64,000 bases of DNA from 3107 sp965216225 (GCA_965216225.1 CBDCFF010000031.1:124001-188000), one strand, 5' to 3'. Counted from the stretch's first letter, positions 51,242-60,833 are shown. Translations and numbers: made by a program. Notes: a model not told the origin generated them from the letters alone.

Positions 51242-52042
51242 CACCGGAAGATCACGCCGGCGCCGCCGATCTGTTCAGGGCGGAAAGGTCAGGCCGGGCA
51301 ATCGGTCTGCTGTCCGTCGGTATCCCGATATGGGCATGGCCGATGCCTGTGCGGTTCAGGCCGCCCTGTGTGCCGCGAAACCGGAGGCAGGCCGAAAGAT
51401 CATCGGATGGAAGATCGGCCTGACAGGCAAGGCCATGCAACATGCGTTGAACACCGACGTTCCCGGCAGCGGCGTATTGTTCGATGACATGCTGTTTGAA
51501 AATGGCGCAACCGTGCCCGCAGGCCGCTTCATCCGGCCGCGTGTCGAGACCGAGATCGCGTTCGTCATGAAAGCCCCGCTTGCGGGGAAAGACCTCACCC
51601 GGAAGGATGTGATCGCGGCCATCGGCCATGTCGCGCCGAGCCTGGAAATTCTGGACACGCGGATCATGCGGCAGGACCGGGAGACCGGAATGTCGCTTGC
51701 GGTTCATGACATGATTTCCGACAACGCTGGCAGTGCCGGTCTGGTACCGGGGCCGGAGCGCCATCGGTTCGGGGCGTTCGACCTGCGCCGGGTCGGCGCG
51801 ATCGCATTTCGAAACGGCGAGGTCGAGGAAACCAGCATGGGCGCGGGGGTTCTGAACGACCCGGTGAATTCGGTGGTCTGGCTGGCCCGCCGGATGCACC
51901 GCCATGACCGATTGATCGAGGCGGGGCAGATCGTCCTGTCGGGGTCTTTCATCCGCCCGCTGGACTGCCCGCGGGGGGCGCATATTGACGCCGATTTCGG
52001 GGGGGGGGGGGGGTCGGCTCCGTCGGCTGTCACTTTGCCTGA
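51238..52042 (+). pseudogene. HpaH-like 2-oxo-hepta-3-ene-1,7-dioate hydratase, two frameshifts
   Basis: ATG 51238 overlaps the pcs stop and starts MTPEDHAGAADLFRAERSGR, the usual N-terminus of this hydratase of aromatic (homoprotocatechuate) degradation. Near 51318 the frame is lost by one base, and the rest (RYPDMGMADACAV, GWKIGLTGKAMQHAL, SGVLFDDMLFENG, SLEILDTRI) continues in the next frame. At a run of fifteen G (51999-52013) the frame shifts again; in the correct frame the end reads GSVGCHFA then TGA at 52040-52042, the expected C-terminus. With both shifts no full protein forms unless the tract length and the first indel change. Confidence 0.8.
51999..52013. repeat. Fifteen-base G homopolymer
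   Basis: An uninterrupted run of 15 G within the 3' end of the hpaH-like gene. Such tracts slip easily in replication and are also prone to sequencing error; the run sits exactly where the reading frame is lost. Confidence 0.85.
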
Positions 52043-52604
52043 AGGGGTTTTCCCGCCTGTTGCCTGAACCACGTTCAAGGCCGCGTCCGCCCGCCGCTCT
52101 GCGCCATCGACACCCCCCCATGCGCGGCAAATTCCCCACGGGCGGCGACGGGGGCGGACGGCCTGACGAATGTCAGCTACAGCTACGACGCGCCGAGTGC
52201 ATGGTCAGAACCCTGTCCGGCGACGGCATGACCCTGAAGTCGAAGCCATCCAAGGCCCTTGGCCGCCGGGAACTTCGCGGCCCTGATCCGGCGTCCGATC
52301 ATCCGGCGTTTGCGCTCTGTCGGCTCCGATTCACATGGCCGCAGCAGATATTGCACATGATCCCTGTTCCCGGCCGCACACTGCCGGGCCAGCTTGCCGT
52401 ATTCGCCGTGGAAGGCTGGCAGGCGGGGCTTTCCGGTCCTGTCGTTTCGAGCAGTGCTTCCGACAGCCGATGCAGGGCAACGAACCCGGCTTTTTGCTCC
52501 GGCGGCGGCAGGTCGAGCATCGGATCAGACACCATGCCGGCTGTCTCTCATGGGACCGACGGCGACAGGCAATCACGTCAGCGCCACAGCCAATCACGAC
52601 CTCA
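52043..52604. other. Noncoding gap before the insertion-sequence region
   Basis: About 560 bases between the hpaH remnant and the IS630 element. Short open frames on both strands give low-complexity or unrecognised peptides (for example a 78-residue minus-strand frame at 52299-52535 containing MLDLPPPEQKAGFVALHR). I see no convincing gene, repeat or RNA; the region may be decayed DNA. Confidence 0.5.
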
Positions 52605-52619
52605 TACCAACCCGCCCAA

Positions 52620-53026
52620 TCATTGATCTTTGAAGGCCCGATTTCGTGTTGCGATTGATTTGATGCGCCCAGCCTCGGCAGTCAGGCGGTTCCAGGCATC
52701 GCAACAGGCTTCAACGATGGCTTCCCAGGTTTCAAACACCCTGTTGGAGAGATACTTCTGACGCAGAAATTGCCAGATGTTTTCTGTTGGATTCAGTTCT
52801 GGCGAATAAGGTGGCAGAAACAGGACCGAGAGGTTTTCAGGAATGTTGAGTGCGCCTGATTTGTGCCAGCCTGCTCCGTCCATGATGATAACACCGTGGG
52901 CTTCAACAGCGATGGCTGCGCTGATCTCTGCAAGGTGTTTTTGCATGGCCCCGGCGTTGGCGTTGGGCATCACCAAAGCCACTCCTTTATCATGTGCAAG
53001 ACAGACAGCACCAAAAATACATGCAT
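52620..53026 (-). pseudogene. IS630-family transposase, C-terminal part (copy 2)
   Basis: The frame encodes CIFGAVCLAHDKGVALVMPN, MDGAGWHKSG and PPYSPELNPTENIWQFLR, the second and third catalytic blocks of a DDE transposase, and ends KSIATRNRAFKDQ. Translation of the part beyond the IS256 insertion (55398 onward) continues exactly in frame (RYGNA then CIFGAV), proving it is one gene cut by a later insertion. Confidence 0.85.
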
Positions 53027-53121
53027 GAGTTATAGCCGAAAGTTGGTTATGGCGCTGATTGGCGGCCTATCATGGCGTTGTTCACGCGCCGCAATTCTCA
53101 GCAGAGAAAAGGATATGCCAC

Positions 53122-53484
53122 ATGACGAAGTCTACCATCACGCCGTTGCCCGGTCCATCGGGATTTTCGTCTGACCCGCTGACCGACATCCTGCAAACCG
53201 GCGCGCGCCAACTGCTCAAACAGGCGGTGGAAGCGGAATTGGCCACGCTCCTCGCCGCCCATGCCCGCGAGGTGACGGACGATGGCCGTGCGCGGCTGGT
53301 GCGCCATGGTCATCTGCCCGAGCGCGAGGTTATGACCGGCATCGGCCCGGCACCAGTGAAGGCGCCGCGGATGCGGGACCGGGGCAATGTGGACGAAAAG
53401 ATCCGTTTCGCCTCGTCGATCTTGCCACCCTGGCTGCGCAAGACCAGATCGATTGAGGAACTGCTGCCGTGGCTCTATCTCAAG
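53122..53484 (+). pseudogene. IS256-family transposase, N-terminal part
   Basis: From ATG 53122 the frame gives 121 residues: DPLTDILQTGARQLLKQAVEAE and RTRSIEELLPWLYLK-type sequence (TRSIEELLPWLYLK) of a Mutator-type transposase. It breaks off after LYLK where the IS110 element begins; the continuation GISTGDFQEAPGALLG is found at 54637. Confidence 0.85.
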
Positions 53485-53497
53485 ATATCTGTCCTGG

Positions 53498-54413
53498 TCA
53501 AGGTTTGATTTTGGACCACTGGCGGTTTTCGCGGATCAAGGTATTTGCGAGGATGATGAGCTTGCGCATGATTGCCACAAGGGCGACCTTGGCTTTCTTG
53601 CCCTTTTGACGCAAAGCCTTGTAGACGCAGGTGAGTTGGGAATTGCAGCGCGCTGCGACGAGGGCGGGCATGTAGAGCGCCTGGCGAAGCCCGGCTCGTC
53701 CGCCTCCGATTTTCGCTCTGGCTGTCCATTTGCCGGACTTGCGCACGAAGGGAGCCAGGCCCGCAAGCGCGGCGGCCTGCTTGGGCGTCAAGGTTCCGAT
53801 CTCCGGCATTTCGATGAGTATTGCGACGGCAGGGGATCGACCGCAGGATCTCGAACTGTCCGGCAAGCTTTGCATCCTCGCGGATACGCTTCTTCAACCC
53901 GGCATCGAGCCGGGCAAGTTGCTTTGCAATCTGGCGCATCCTGGTTTTCAGTTGCGCCTTGACGAGTGTGTTGCGCGCACCGCAGAGCCGGTTCCGGCAG
54001 GCAGTCTGGTCCTTGATGAGAGCGCTCCGGGCGACATGCACCTCCCGCAGATCGTTCATGGGTTCATCGCGCAACGGTGAAGCCTTCAGGTCAAGCATCG
54101 CCCCCATGCGGGCCAGCAGTTCCGCATCGATCCGGTCAGTTTTGGCGGACTGGCCGACCGCTTCGGCGAAGCGGCGGGCGCGTTCGGGGTTCACCTTGAC
54201 CATGGCGTGAGCCGTCTTTGAAAGGCGGGCCTCCAGATCGCGATGATAGCGTCCTGTAGGCTCGTAGACGACGCGGCAGCACTGCGGGCCGATCCAGTTC
54301 TTCAGCGTCTTCAGTCCTGTCCGGTCGTTGGTGAAGCGTTTCGCCTTGCCATCGCTCAGGCGATGGGTGTCGAGATGATCTTTCGAGATGTCGATGCCGA
54401 TGGTATCATTCAT
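53498..54413 (-). CDS. IS110-family transposase, frameshifted
   Basis: From ATG 54413 the protein begins MNDTIGIDISKDHLDTH and shows the DEDD RuvC-like catalytic residues (GIDISK, YEPTG, KTDRIDAELLAR). The C-terminal Tnp-20 domain (MPEIGTLTPKQAAALAGLAPF, GGGRAGLRQALYMPALVA) continues in another frame from about 53845 to the stop at 53498. One small indel therefore separates the two halves; otherwise both are well preserved. A second, shorter copy of the 5' half lies at 61659-62148. Confidence 0.85.
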
Positions 54414-54553
54414 GACCTTTTCGTCTCCCGTTCTTGTCATACGAGGCAGGGGTGTTCCCTCCTCCACTATCTGTTCGGGTTCATCGAAAGGGCGGGGGTG
54501 ATCCATCTTGAGAACGGTCCTCAAAGACCAGGGCATCATCGATCCATCCCCCG

Positions 54554-54589
54554 CCACCCCTCGGGCCGCTGCAGCGGCCCGAGGGGTGG
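54554..54589. repeat. 36-bp perfect palindrome next to the IS110 transposase
   Basis: Two 18-base arms, CCACCCCTCGGGCCGCTG (54554-54571) and its exact complement (54572-54589), with no spacer. A second small hairpin, CGTATC...GATACG, follows at once (near 54594-54610). It lies in the noncoding end of the IS110 element and is missing from the second IS110 copy. Confidence 0.85.
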
Positions 54590-54636
54590 CATCCGTATCG
54601 CACGGATACGAATGCCTGGGAAATCCAATAGACAAG

Positions 54637-55366
54637 GGCATTTCCACGGGCGACTTTCAGGAGGCTCCTGGGGCGCTGTTGGGGCCGAACGCGGCAGGGC
54701 TTTCATCGAGCACCATCTCGCGATTGAAAGCGGACTGGGGGGCGGAGTATGAACGCTGGCAGCGCCGCGATCCCAGTGCCCGGCGTTTCGTCTATGTCCG
54801 GGCCGATGGTGTCTATTTCCAACCGCGCATGGAAGAGCAGAAACAATGCGTTCTGGTGCTGATCGGCGCTGCGCGAAGTCTTCGGCAGCACCCGGGAACA
54901 ACGGTGTTGGGTTCACAAGACCGGAAACGTTCTCAACGCCATGCCCAAATCGGTGCAGGCCAAAGCCAAAGGCCACCTGCATGATATCTGGCAGGCGGAA
55001 ACGAAGACCGAAGCCGGGGCCGCCTTCGATTTCTTCGTGGAAACCTACGGCGCGAAATATGACAAGGCGGTTGGGAAACTGACCAAAGACCGGGCTGTGC
55101 TGCTCTCCTTCTACGGCTTCCCTGCTGAGCACTGGAAGCACATCCGAACCACGAACCCGATCGAGAGCACCTTCGCCTCCGTCCGCCACCGCACCGGCAA
55201 AACCAAAGGCTGCCTGAGCCGCAAGGCCGGGTTGGCCATGGCATTCAAGCTGATGATGTCAGCGCAAGGAAAATGGCGAAAGCTCGACGGCGCCAACCGC
55301 ATGCCAGAGATCATTGAAGGGGTTGAGTTCACAGACGGGATCAAGCAAATTCAAAACGCCGCCTGA
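54637..55366 (+). pseudogene. IS256-family transposase, C-terminal part with internal deletion
   Basis: The frame resumes with GISTGDFQEAPGALLG, ADGVYFQPRMEEQKQCVLVLIGA, then jumps near 54870 into another frame with REVFGSTREQRCWVHKTGN. Relatives have roughly 45 residues between these blocks, including a catalytic aspartate, so a deletion has removed part of the active site. The remainder (HWKHIRTTNPIESTFASVRHR, RKAGLAMAFKLMMSAQGKWR) is intact to the stop at 55366. Confidence 0.83.
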
Positions 55367-55397
55367 TCACACCATCACCAACTTTCGGGCATAGCTC

Positions 55398-56055
55398 TAC
55401 ATGCATTCCCGTAACGCTGATCGGCTGCCTGACGCGGGCGTGTGCCCTTCGCGGCCCACTGATGGACCTGGCCGTTCTTCTGACCCACGCGTGCTTCATC
55501 CTGAAACCGGATTTCAACAGGCTTGTCCGGGGAGACGCCTTTCAGGCTTTCCGCCAGCTTGTGCGGGAAGTTTTTTTGAATGCCTCAATCGTTCGGGGGT
55601 CCTGCCCGGGATGCCGGGGCCGGGCGCTGACGTGTGAAAAGCCAAGAGAATGCAGCAGCTTTCCTACCGGGTTCTCATGATATTCCGCATCAAGGCGGGC
55701 CTTGATGAGCGCGGCCAGATCAGCACAGCGCCCCCGCACCACGCCGTCAGTCGCCGGATCAGGTCCTGCTGAATTGCCTTGAGCGTGGCCAGTTGCTCCG
55801 AGGTCAACCTGGGCTTGGGGCCTGTGGATTTCCTGTCGATCAAACACTCCAGACCTTCGTCATTGAACCGATGCACCCGGTCTCTGAGCGTCTGGCGATC
55901 CATCAAGCCAACAGCAGCAGCTGCCGTCCGTGTCATCCCATCAGCAACACCGGCAAGCGCCATCAGTCGCCGCGCCTGCCTGGCGTCATGCGATTTGCGT
56001 GCCAAACCCGCAATTCGTCGGCACTATAGTCAGTCCGCAGTTCAATCCCAACCAT
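55398..56055 (-). pseudogene. IS630-family transposase, N-terminal part (copy 2)
   Basis: Starting at ATG 56055 (MVGIELRTDYSADELRV), the gene continues in shifted frames with RRLMALAGVADGMTRTAAAAVG (helix-turn-helix part), ARPRHPGQDPRTIEAFKK and NFPHKLAESLKGVSPDKP then RFQDEARVGQKNG (first catalytic block). Three frameshifts are apparent, near 56008, 55765 and at a T7 run (55571-55577). It is cut at 55398 by the IS256 insertion and resumes at 53026. Confidence 0.8.
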
Positions 56056-56081
56056 GATCCCCTCCAAGAGAAATGTCATTA

Positions 56082-56935
56082 GGGCCTGTTGAGATTCATC
56101 GTGAGTTGATGATAGCCGCGGCCAGATAGATCATGGAGGAGAAGCTCTGATCTGTTTTGCAGGCCCGCAACGCAATACGCTTGAATTCCTTGAGTTTCTG
56201 GAAGTAATTTTCGATCAGGTGTCGCCATTTGTAGCAGTGTTTGTCAAATTCCGGCGGAAACTTCCGGTTCGATCTGGGCGGAATGACTGGCACAATCCCC
56301 GACTTGTCCAGATTTTCGCGCAACCAGTCGGCATCAAACGCCCGATCCGCGAGGAGCATCTCGCACGAAACACCCTCGATCAACTCGGATGTTTCGCTCA
56401 AATCGTGGGCTTGCCCAGGCATCAGGCGGAAGGAGACAAGATTGCCAAGCGCATCTGTCAGAGCCAGGATTTTGGTGGTAATTCCAGAAAAAGAGTACTG
56501 TGAGAGCGCCCTGTAGCCTGGCTTTGAGCCCCCCTTTTGCGCCCTGCCCGTGGCGGTGGACCTTCACGATTGTGCCGTCAATCATGACATACTCCATGTC
56601 AGGGTCATTTGAGACAGCGTCAAATATCCGTTTGAAAACATCGGCTCTTACCCAATGGCGGAAACGTTTGTAAACGGTGTTCCAATTGCCAAAGCCGGAT
56701 GGAAGATCACGCCAGGGCGCCCCGGTTCGAGCAATCCACAATACGGCTTGCCAGAAAAAGACGGCTGTCACCGCCAGTGCGACCGGGATCGCGTTTCTTG
56801 CCAAAACAATGCGGTTCCATCAAAGCCCATTGCGCGTCATTGATAACAAAACGCTCGCTCAACATTTCATTCTCCCTTTTGGAAAGAATGAATCAGATGT
56901 CAGCGAAAATGAAAACCCTGAATCTCAACAGGCCC
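56082..56935 (-). mobile_element. IS5-family (IS427-type) insertion sequence
   Basis: The ends are GGGCCTGTTGAGATTCA (56082-56098) and its exact complement TGAATCTCAACAGGCCC (56919-56935), a perfect 17-bp inverted repeat, flanked by TA (56080-56081 and 56936-56937). The element is 854 bp and carries one transposase region on the minus strand. Confidence 0.88.
56096..56865 (-). pseudogene. IS5-family transposase with frameshifts
   Basis: ATG 56865 begins MLSERFVINDAQWALMEPH; the frame then shifts near 56800 to QAVLWIARTGAPWRDLPSGFGNW and VMIDGTIVKVHRHGQGAKGG (first catalytic Asp), and again near 56500 to ILALTDALGNLVSFRLMPGQ and LLADRAFDADWLRENL. IS427 elements often use one programmed shift between two frames; here at least two shifts are needed, so it is probably inactive. 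Confidence 0.75.
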
Positions 56936-57209
56936 TAGTCGGAAAAGAGAATCACAAAATCAGCAGAAGGGAAACTCCTGAATCACAAGTCAATATACAG
57001 ACGAATTGGTATCATTGATACAGGCCCGGACCCGGCGCGTGAGACAGCGGCACGAATACCTCACGGCTCCGGCGTTTCTTCTCGCGCACATGATCCGTGA
57101 CAATGGCGGCGCCATTCCTGCCGGCACATTTCCGATTGATGGAAATTCTTCGGCACTGATGCCTTTTTGACCTTGTTTTCCGGGCGTATCGACTGATAGA
57201 CGGTTCGGC

Positions 57210-57299
57210 GGAGATGTGGCCGAGTGGTCGAAGGCGCTCCCCTGCTAAGGGAGTAGGCGGGAAACCGTCTCAAGGGTTCGAATCCCTTCGTCTCCGCCA
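57210..57299 (+). tRNA. tRNA-Ser (GCT anticodon)
   Basis: A 90-nt cloverleaf. The acceptor stem pairs GGAGATG with CGTCTCC (one G-U), the D-arm is GCCGAGTGGTCGAAGGC, the anticodon stem CTCCC/GGGAG holds loop CTGCTAA (anticodon GCT), the long variable arm is typical of serine tRNAs, and the T-arm is AAGGG-TTCGAAT-CCCTT. The CCA end is encoded. It reads AGC and AGU codons. Confidence 0.96.
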
Positions 57300-57325
57300 C
57301 CTGCCCCTGGGAAAAGTTTCTCCCG

Positions 57326-57347
57326 ATCCGGCTGCGACCGGATTTTT
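57326..57347 (+). terminator. Intrinsic terminator after tRNA-Ser
   Basis: ATCCGG (57326-57331), a 6-base loop, CCGGAT (57338-57343), then TTTT. A 6-bp perfect stem followed by a U run, 27 bases after the tRNA. Confidence 0.8.
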
Positions 57348-57563
57348 CCGTTGTTCTCAAAGGTTGTGCTGGACGGGCTGTTCACCGGTCTCAGCGCCAA
57401 GAGGCGCGGGAGTGTTCTCTCGGGGCCGATATTCTCCGGACCTGTTGCCTGCGCCAATTTGGTGAAGTGACTCAAGTGTATGATTTTATTAATATATTAT
57501 GAGAGCAGGTTTTCATTTTGACAATGGTCTCGTTTGGCCAAATATGACTAGCATCGGAAATTC

Positions 57564-57995
57564 TCAGGCCATGATCTGCTCGAGTCGTTGCTTCCGGCGC
57601 TCCCAGTCCGGCATCACCCGGTCCAGCAAATCAAAGAAGGCGGTGCCGTGATGTGGCTCGGCGATGTGGCAAAGCTCGTGGGTGATGACATAATCGATGG
57701 CGTCAATGGGGGCCTCGACGAGGCGTCGATTCAGCAGGAGACGGTGCGCGGGCGACATTGATCCCCAGCGTTGTTTCATCTGGCGGATAATCATCCCTTT
57801 CGGCCGGAATGCTTCGGGCTCCGGGAATCGTTGCAGACACTGCTCGACCTGCTCTGCGAACTTGATGTGCGCCCGGCTGCGGTACCAGCCCTCCACAAGT
57901 TCGCGCGTGATGTCAGTTCGGTTCGGTCGGAGCGTCTGAACCACGATATAGGTGTTCCATCCCGTATGATCATATTTCCCCTCGTCGATCTGCCC
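57564..57995 (-). pseudogene. YgjP-like (DUF45) M48-type metallopeptidase, N-terminally truncated
   Basis: The intact part from 57944 has the zinc motif ITHELCHIAEPHHG (HExxH) and the upstream IIRQMKQRWGSMSPAHRLLLNRRL block of the family. The same frame extends back to about 57995 (GKYDHTGWNTYIVV) and then meets a stop. Full-length members are about 230 residues; the first third is missing, ending where the IS481 element begins. Such genes often accompany type I restriction loci, but no other part of one is seen here. Confidence 0.75.
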
Positions 57996-58044
57996 TTTTC
58001 ATGGCAAGGTCGGTTCTGTGGGACATTCGGGACGGGGTGCGACC

Positions 58045-58195
58045 ATGGTGATCCAACTTCACAAGCAGGCTACAACGACGCCGAAGGTTCGGTCGGCCCT
58101 CCAGGCCAGTGATGCGTCTGCTTCCATCTTGGCGGAGCGATACGGGACGACCGAGCAGACTGTCTACAAATGGCGGCGCCGCGATGGCGTCGAGG
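58045..58195 (+). pseudogene. IS481-family transposase, N-terminal part
   Basis: ATG 58045 starts MVIQLHKQATTTPKVRSALQ and continues with the helix-turn-helix SASILAERYGTTEQTVYKWRRR, the DNA-binding head of this transposase group. The IS21 element begins at 58196; the final TCGAGG (58190-58195) is duplicated on its far side. Confidence 0.85.
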
Positions 58196-58379
58196 TGCTG
58201 CGCGACAAACAAGGTGAGAATCCAGCGTCAATCAGGATGAGAACGCGTGTGCGGGGGCTCGCAGGGAGGGCGTAGCCCGACTGGGGAGGCCCCGCACACG
58301 CGTTTTGCCCTTTTGGGGCGGGCCTGACGGTTGTGGCCGGCTCGGATAAGGAATGATTTTCTGTGCAAGGGGATCGTTC

Positions 58380-59900
58380 ATGCCGGGCTGTCATGTCACT
58401 GACCAACAAATGAGGCTCTTCATGACGCTCAGATCGACCCATTCCGTTGCCGTTGCCGCTGCCAAGGCGGGGATCAGCCAGGCAACGGGCTATCGGCTGC
58501 AAGCTGACCCAATTTTACCATCACAGAAGAAGGCCCCTCGCGGCCGGCGGCGTCCGGACCCGCTGGCGGACATTTTTGATGCGGAGGTCGTGCCGCTTCT
58601 GCGGTCCTCACCGGGGATCCGACCTGTGGCGGTTTACGAGGAGCTTCTGCGTCGGCATTCTGATCTGGGTACGGGCATCCGACGGACTCCGGAGCGACGG
58701 ATACGCGCCTGGAATGCGGAACACGGCCCTGAACAGGACGTCATTTTCCGGCAGACCCACACACCGGGCAAAATGGGCCTGTCGGATTTCACCGCCATGG
58801 GCAAGTTGGGTGTGACCATTGCCGGTGAGGCACTGGGCCATCGACTGTATCACTTCCGGCTTGCCTATAGCGGGTTTCAGCACGCCCACGTCGTGCTGGG
58901 CGGCGAAAGCTATGTGGCGCTGGCTGAGGGATTGCAGAACGCCCTCTGGACGCTCGGCGGCGTGCCACACAATCATGGAACTGACAGCCTGTCGGCGGCC
59001 TTCAAGAACCTGGATAAGTCATCCCGGGCCGATCTAACCGACCGCTTCGACGCCCTGTGCAACCATTATGGAATGACGCCGACGCGCAACAACAAGGGCG
59101 TCGCACACGAGAACGGTTCCATCGAGAGCCCCAATGGGCATCTGAAGCGCACCATTGAGGACGCGCTGGTCATGCGTGGGTCGCGCGACTTCGAAAGCTT
59201 GCAAGATTATCGTCGCTTCATCGACGAGATCGTGGGCCGGATCAACGCCCGCAATGCCAAGCGTATCGATGCGGAACGTGCGAGCCTCAGACCTTTGCCG
59301 ACGCGGCGGACCACGGATTACGAGGAGATCACGTTGCGCGTCACTTCCTCCGGGGGCTTCACCTTGCGCAAGGTGTTCTACACCGTGCCATCCCGGTTGA
59401 TCGGGCATCAGCTGCGGGTCCGGCTCTACGATGATCGGTTGGAGCTGTTCCTGGGAAGCTCTGCCCTGCTAACGCTGACACGCGGACGAGCCTCGAGCAC
59501 CGGGAGCCATGGGCACGTGGTCAATTACCACCACGTCATCCACTCCTTGCGCAAAAAGCCCATGGCGCTGATGGGGCTGGTCTATCGGGATCAGCTATTC
59601 CCGCGCCGGGCGTTCCGTAACATGTTCGCATTCCTGCTGGAGCAGACCAGTGAGAAGGCGGCGTGTCGCATGGTTGTCGATCTTCTGGCGCTGGCACACG
59701 AGCGGGGCTGCGAGGCTGAATTGGCAGCGCAGCTTGAGGAGGACCTTCGCCAGAAGCGCCCGCCTGACATGGCGGCCCTACGCGCAGTGTTTAGCCCATC
59801 ACAAGACGCACTCCCCCAAGTCGCGGTGCAACTGGCCGACCTGTCATCTTACGACCAGTTGGTCGGCGGTACGCCATCCGCTCAGGAGGTGACAGCATGA
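58380..59900 (+). CDS. istA: IS21 transposase IstA
   Basis: A 506-residue transposase. ATG 58380 gives MPGCHVTDQQMRLFMTLR, the family N-terminus, followed by a helix-turn-helix (SVAVAAAKAGISQATGYRL), the DDE core (LSDFTAMGKLGV, NHGTDSLSAAFKN, NNKGVAHENGSIESPNGHLK) and a C-terminal Mu-type domain. Its end overlaps istB by ATGA. No frame break is seen, so it may be functional. Confidence 0.93.
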   Translation: MPGCHVTDQQMRLFMTLRSTHSVAVAAAKAGISQATGYRLQADPILPSQKKAPRGRRRPDPLADIFDAEVVPLLRSSPGIRPVAVYEELLRRHSDLGTGIRRTPERRIRAWNAEHGPEQDVIFRQTHTPGKMGLSDFTAMGKLGVTIAGEALGHRLYHFRLAYSGFQHAHVVLGGESYVALAEGLQNALWTLGGVPHNHGTDSLSAAFKNLDKSSRADLTDRFDALCNHYGMTPTRNNKGVAHENGSIESPNGHLKRTIEDALVMRGSRDFESLQDYRRFIDEIVGRINARNAKRIDAERASLRPLPTRRTTDYEEITLRVTSSGGFTLRKVFYTVPSRLIGHQLRVRLYDDRLELFLGSSALLTLTRGRASSTGSHGHVVNYHHVIHSLRKKPMALMGLVYRDQLFPRRAFRNMFAFLLEQTSEKAACRMVVDLLALAHERGCEAELAAQLEEDLRQKRPPDMAALRAVFSPSQDALPQVAVQLADLSSYDQLVGGTPSAQEVTA

Positions 59901-60706
59901 CATCGCCCCAGACCGATACCGCCCGCCTAACCTTGGCTCTGACCGAATTGCGCTTGCCAGCCATCAAGGCGCTATGGCCGCGCTTTGCGGAACAAGCCGA
60001 CAAGGAAGGCTGGCCCGCCGCTCGGATGCTCAGCACCCTGGTGGAGCATGAACTGGCTGAACGAGATCGCCGTCGTATCGAGCGACATCTCGCACAGGCA
60101 CGCCTGTTGCCCGGAAAAACGATCGACACCTTCGACTTCACAGCCGTCCCCATGCTGTCCAAGGCCCATGTCAGTGCGATCACCGCTGGCGACAGCTGGA
60201 TCGGAAAGGGCGGCAACATCCTGCTGTTTGGGCCGCCAGGTGTGGGCAAATCACATCTCGGCTCAGCCATCGGGCTCGCCCTTGTCGAGCAAGGCTACCG
60301 CGTCCTATTCAGCCGCACCACCGATCTGGTCCAGAAACTCCAACAGGCCCGCCGCGATCTCGTCCTCGAAAGTGCCATTGCAAAGCTCGACAAATTCCAT
60401 CTGCTGATCCTCGATGACATCACCTACGTCACCAAGGATCAGGCTGAAACCAGTGTGCTCTTCGAACTCATCAGCGCGAGATATGAACGCCGCTCAATGT
60501 TGATCACGGCCAACCAGCCCTTCGGGGAGTGGAATGCGATTTTTCCAGACCCGGCCATGACATTGGCCGCCGTCGACAGGCTCGTGCACCACGCAACCAT
60601 CTTCGAGATGAATGTCGAAAGCTACCGGCGAAGAGCAGCACAAAAGGCAAAGGGGCCGGGAAGGCCTGCACAAAAAGCCACACCGGAAAACACCAAAGCT
60701 GATTGA
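59897..60706 (+). CDS. istB: IS21 helper ATPase IstB
   Basis: A 269-residue AAA+ ATPase related to DnaC that remodels DNA for IstA. Walker A is LFGPPGVGKSHLG (near 109-121) and Walker B LLILDDITYV (near 171-180). A strong AGGAGGTGACAGC ribosome-binding site precedes ATG 59897. Complete. Confidence 0.95.
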   Translation: MTSPQTDTARLTLALTELRLPAIKALWPRFAEQADKEGWPAARMLSTLVEHELAERDRRRIERHLAQARLLPGKTIDTFDFTAVPMLSKAHVSAITAGDSWIGKGGNILLFGPPGVGKSHLGSAIGLALVEQGYRVLFSRTTDLVQKLQQARRDLVLESAIAKLDKFHLLILDDITYVTKDQAETSVLFELISARYERRSMLITANQPFGEWNAIFPDPAMTLAAVDRLVHHATIFEMNVESYRRRAAQKAKGPGRPAQKATPENTKAD

Positions 60707-60833
60707 CGCTCCGCGACAATCAAAAAACAAACCCCTTGATCGCGGCACAAAAGCCCGGCATCGTCCCAAACGTCGCGACCAAGGATTCTCATCCTGATTG
60801 ACGCGCACTTCTCATCTTGATTGTCGCGCTACA

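Larger units (their letters stand above)
53485..54636 (-). mobile_element. IS110-family element inserted in the IS256 transposase
   Basis: An insert of about 1,152 bp lies between CTCAAG and GGCATTTCC of the IS256 transposase gene. No inverted repeats are evident, as usual for IS110. The 223 bases upstream of its transposase (54414-54636) are noncoding and contain strong hairpins, the position where IS110-group elements encode the bridge RNA. A CAAG is present at both borders. Confidence 0.75.
53027..55397 (+). mobile_element. IS256-family element with 9-bp target duplication, interrupted by IS110
   Basis: Terminal inverted repeats are visible: GAGTTATAGCCGAAAGTTGG at the left and, on the complement of the right end, GAGCTATGCCCGAAAGTTGG. 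The 9-mer TACATGCAT stands on both sides (53018-53026 and 55398-55406), the duplication size expected for IS256. Inside it, an IS110 element occupies 53485-54636, leaving about 1.2 kb of IS256 sequence. Confidence 0.85.
52605..57011 (-). mobile_element. IS630-family element, copy 2, carrying three other insertion sequences
   Basis: The outer element of a nest. Its ends share ATACCAA then related bases (left ATACCAACCCGCCC from 52604; complement of right ATACCAATTCGTCTG from 57012), with a TA dinucleotide at each border. Its transposase is split by an IS256 element (53027-55397), and an IS427-type element (56082-56935) lies just upstream of the transposase start. Without these inserts it would be about 1.2 kb. 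The exact ends are approximate. Confidence 0.65.
58196..60833 (+). mobile_element. IS21-family element with 6-bp target duplication
   Basis: A 2,638-bp element. The left end is TGCTGCGCGACAAACAAGG and the complement of the right end is TGTAGCGCGACAATCAAGA; both are followed by further related blocks ending GCGTCAATCAGGATGAGAA, the multiple terminal repeats typical of IS21. TCGAGG stands on both sides (58190-58195, 60834-60839). It encodes istA and istB and looks complete. Confidence 0.9.

Noticed and set aside
52299..52535. 78-residue minus-strand frame before the IS630 element
   Set aside because: No clear ribosome-binding site or known family; kept only as part of the noncoding gap.
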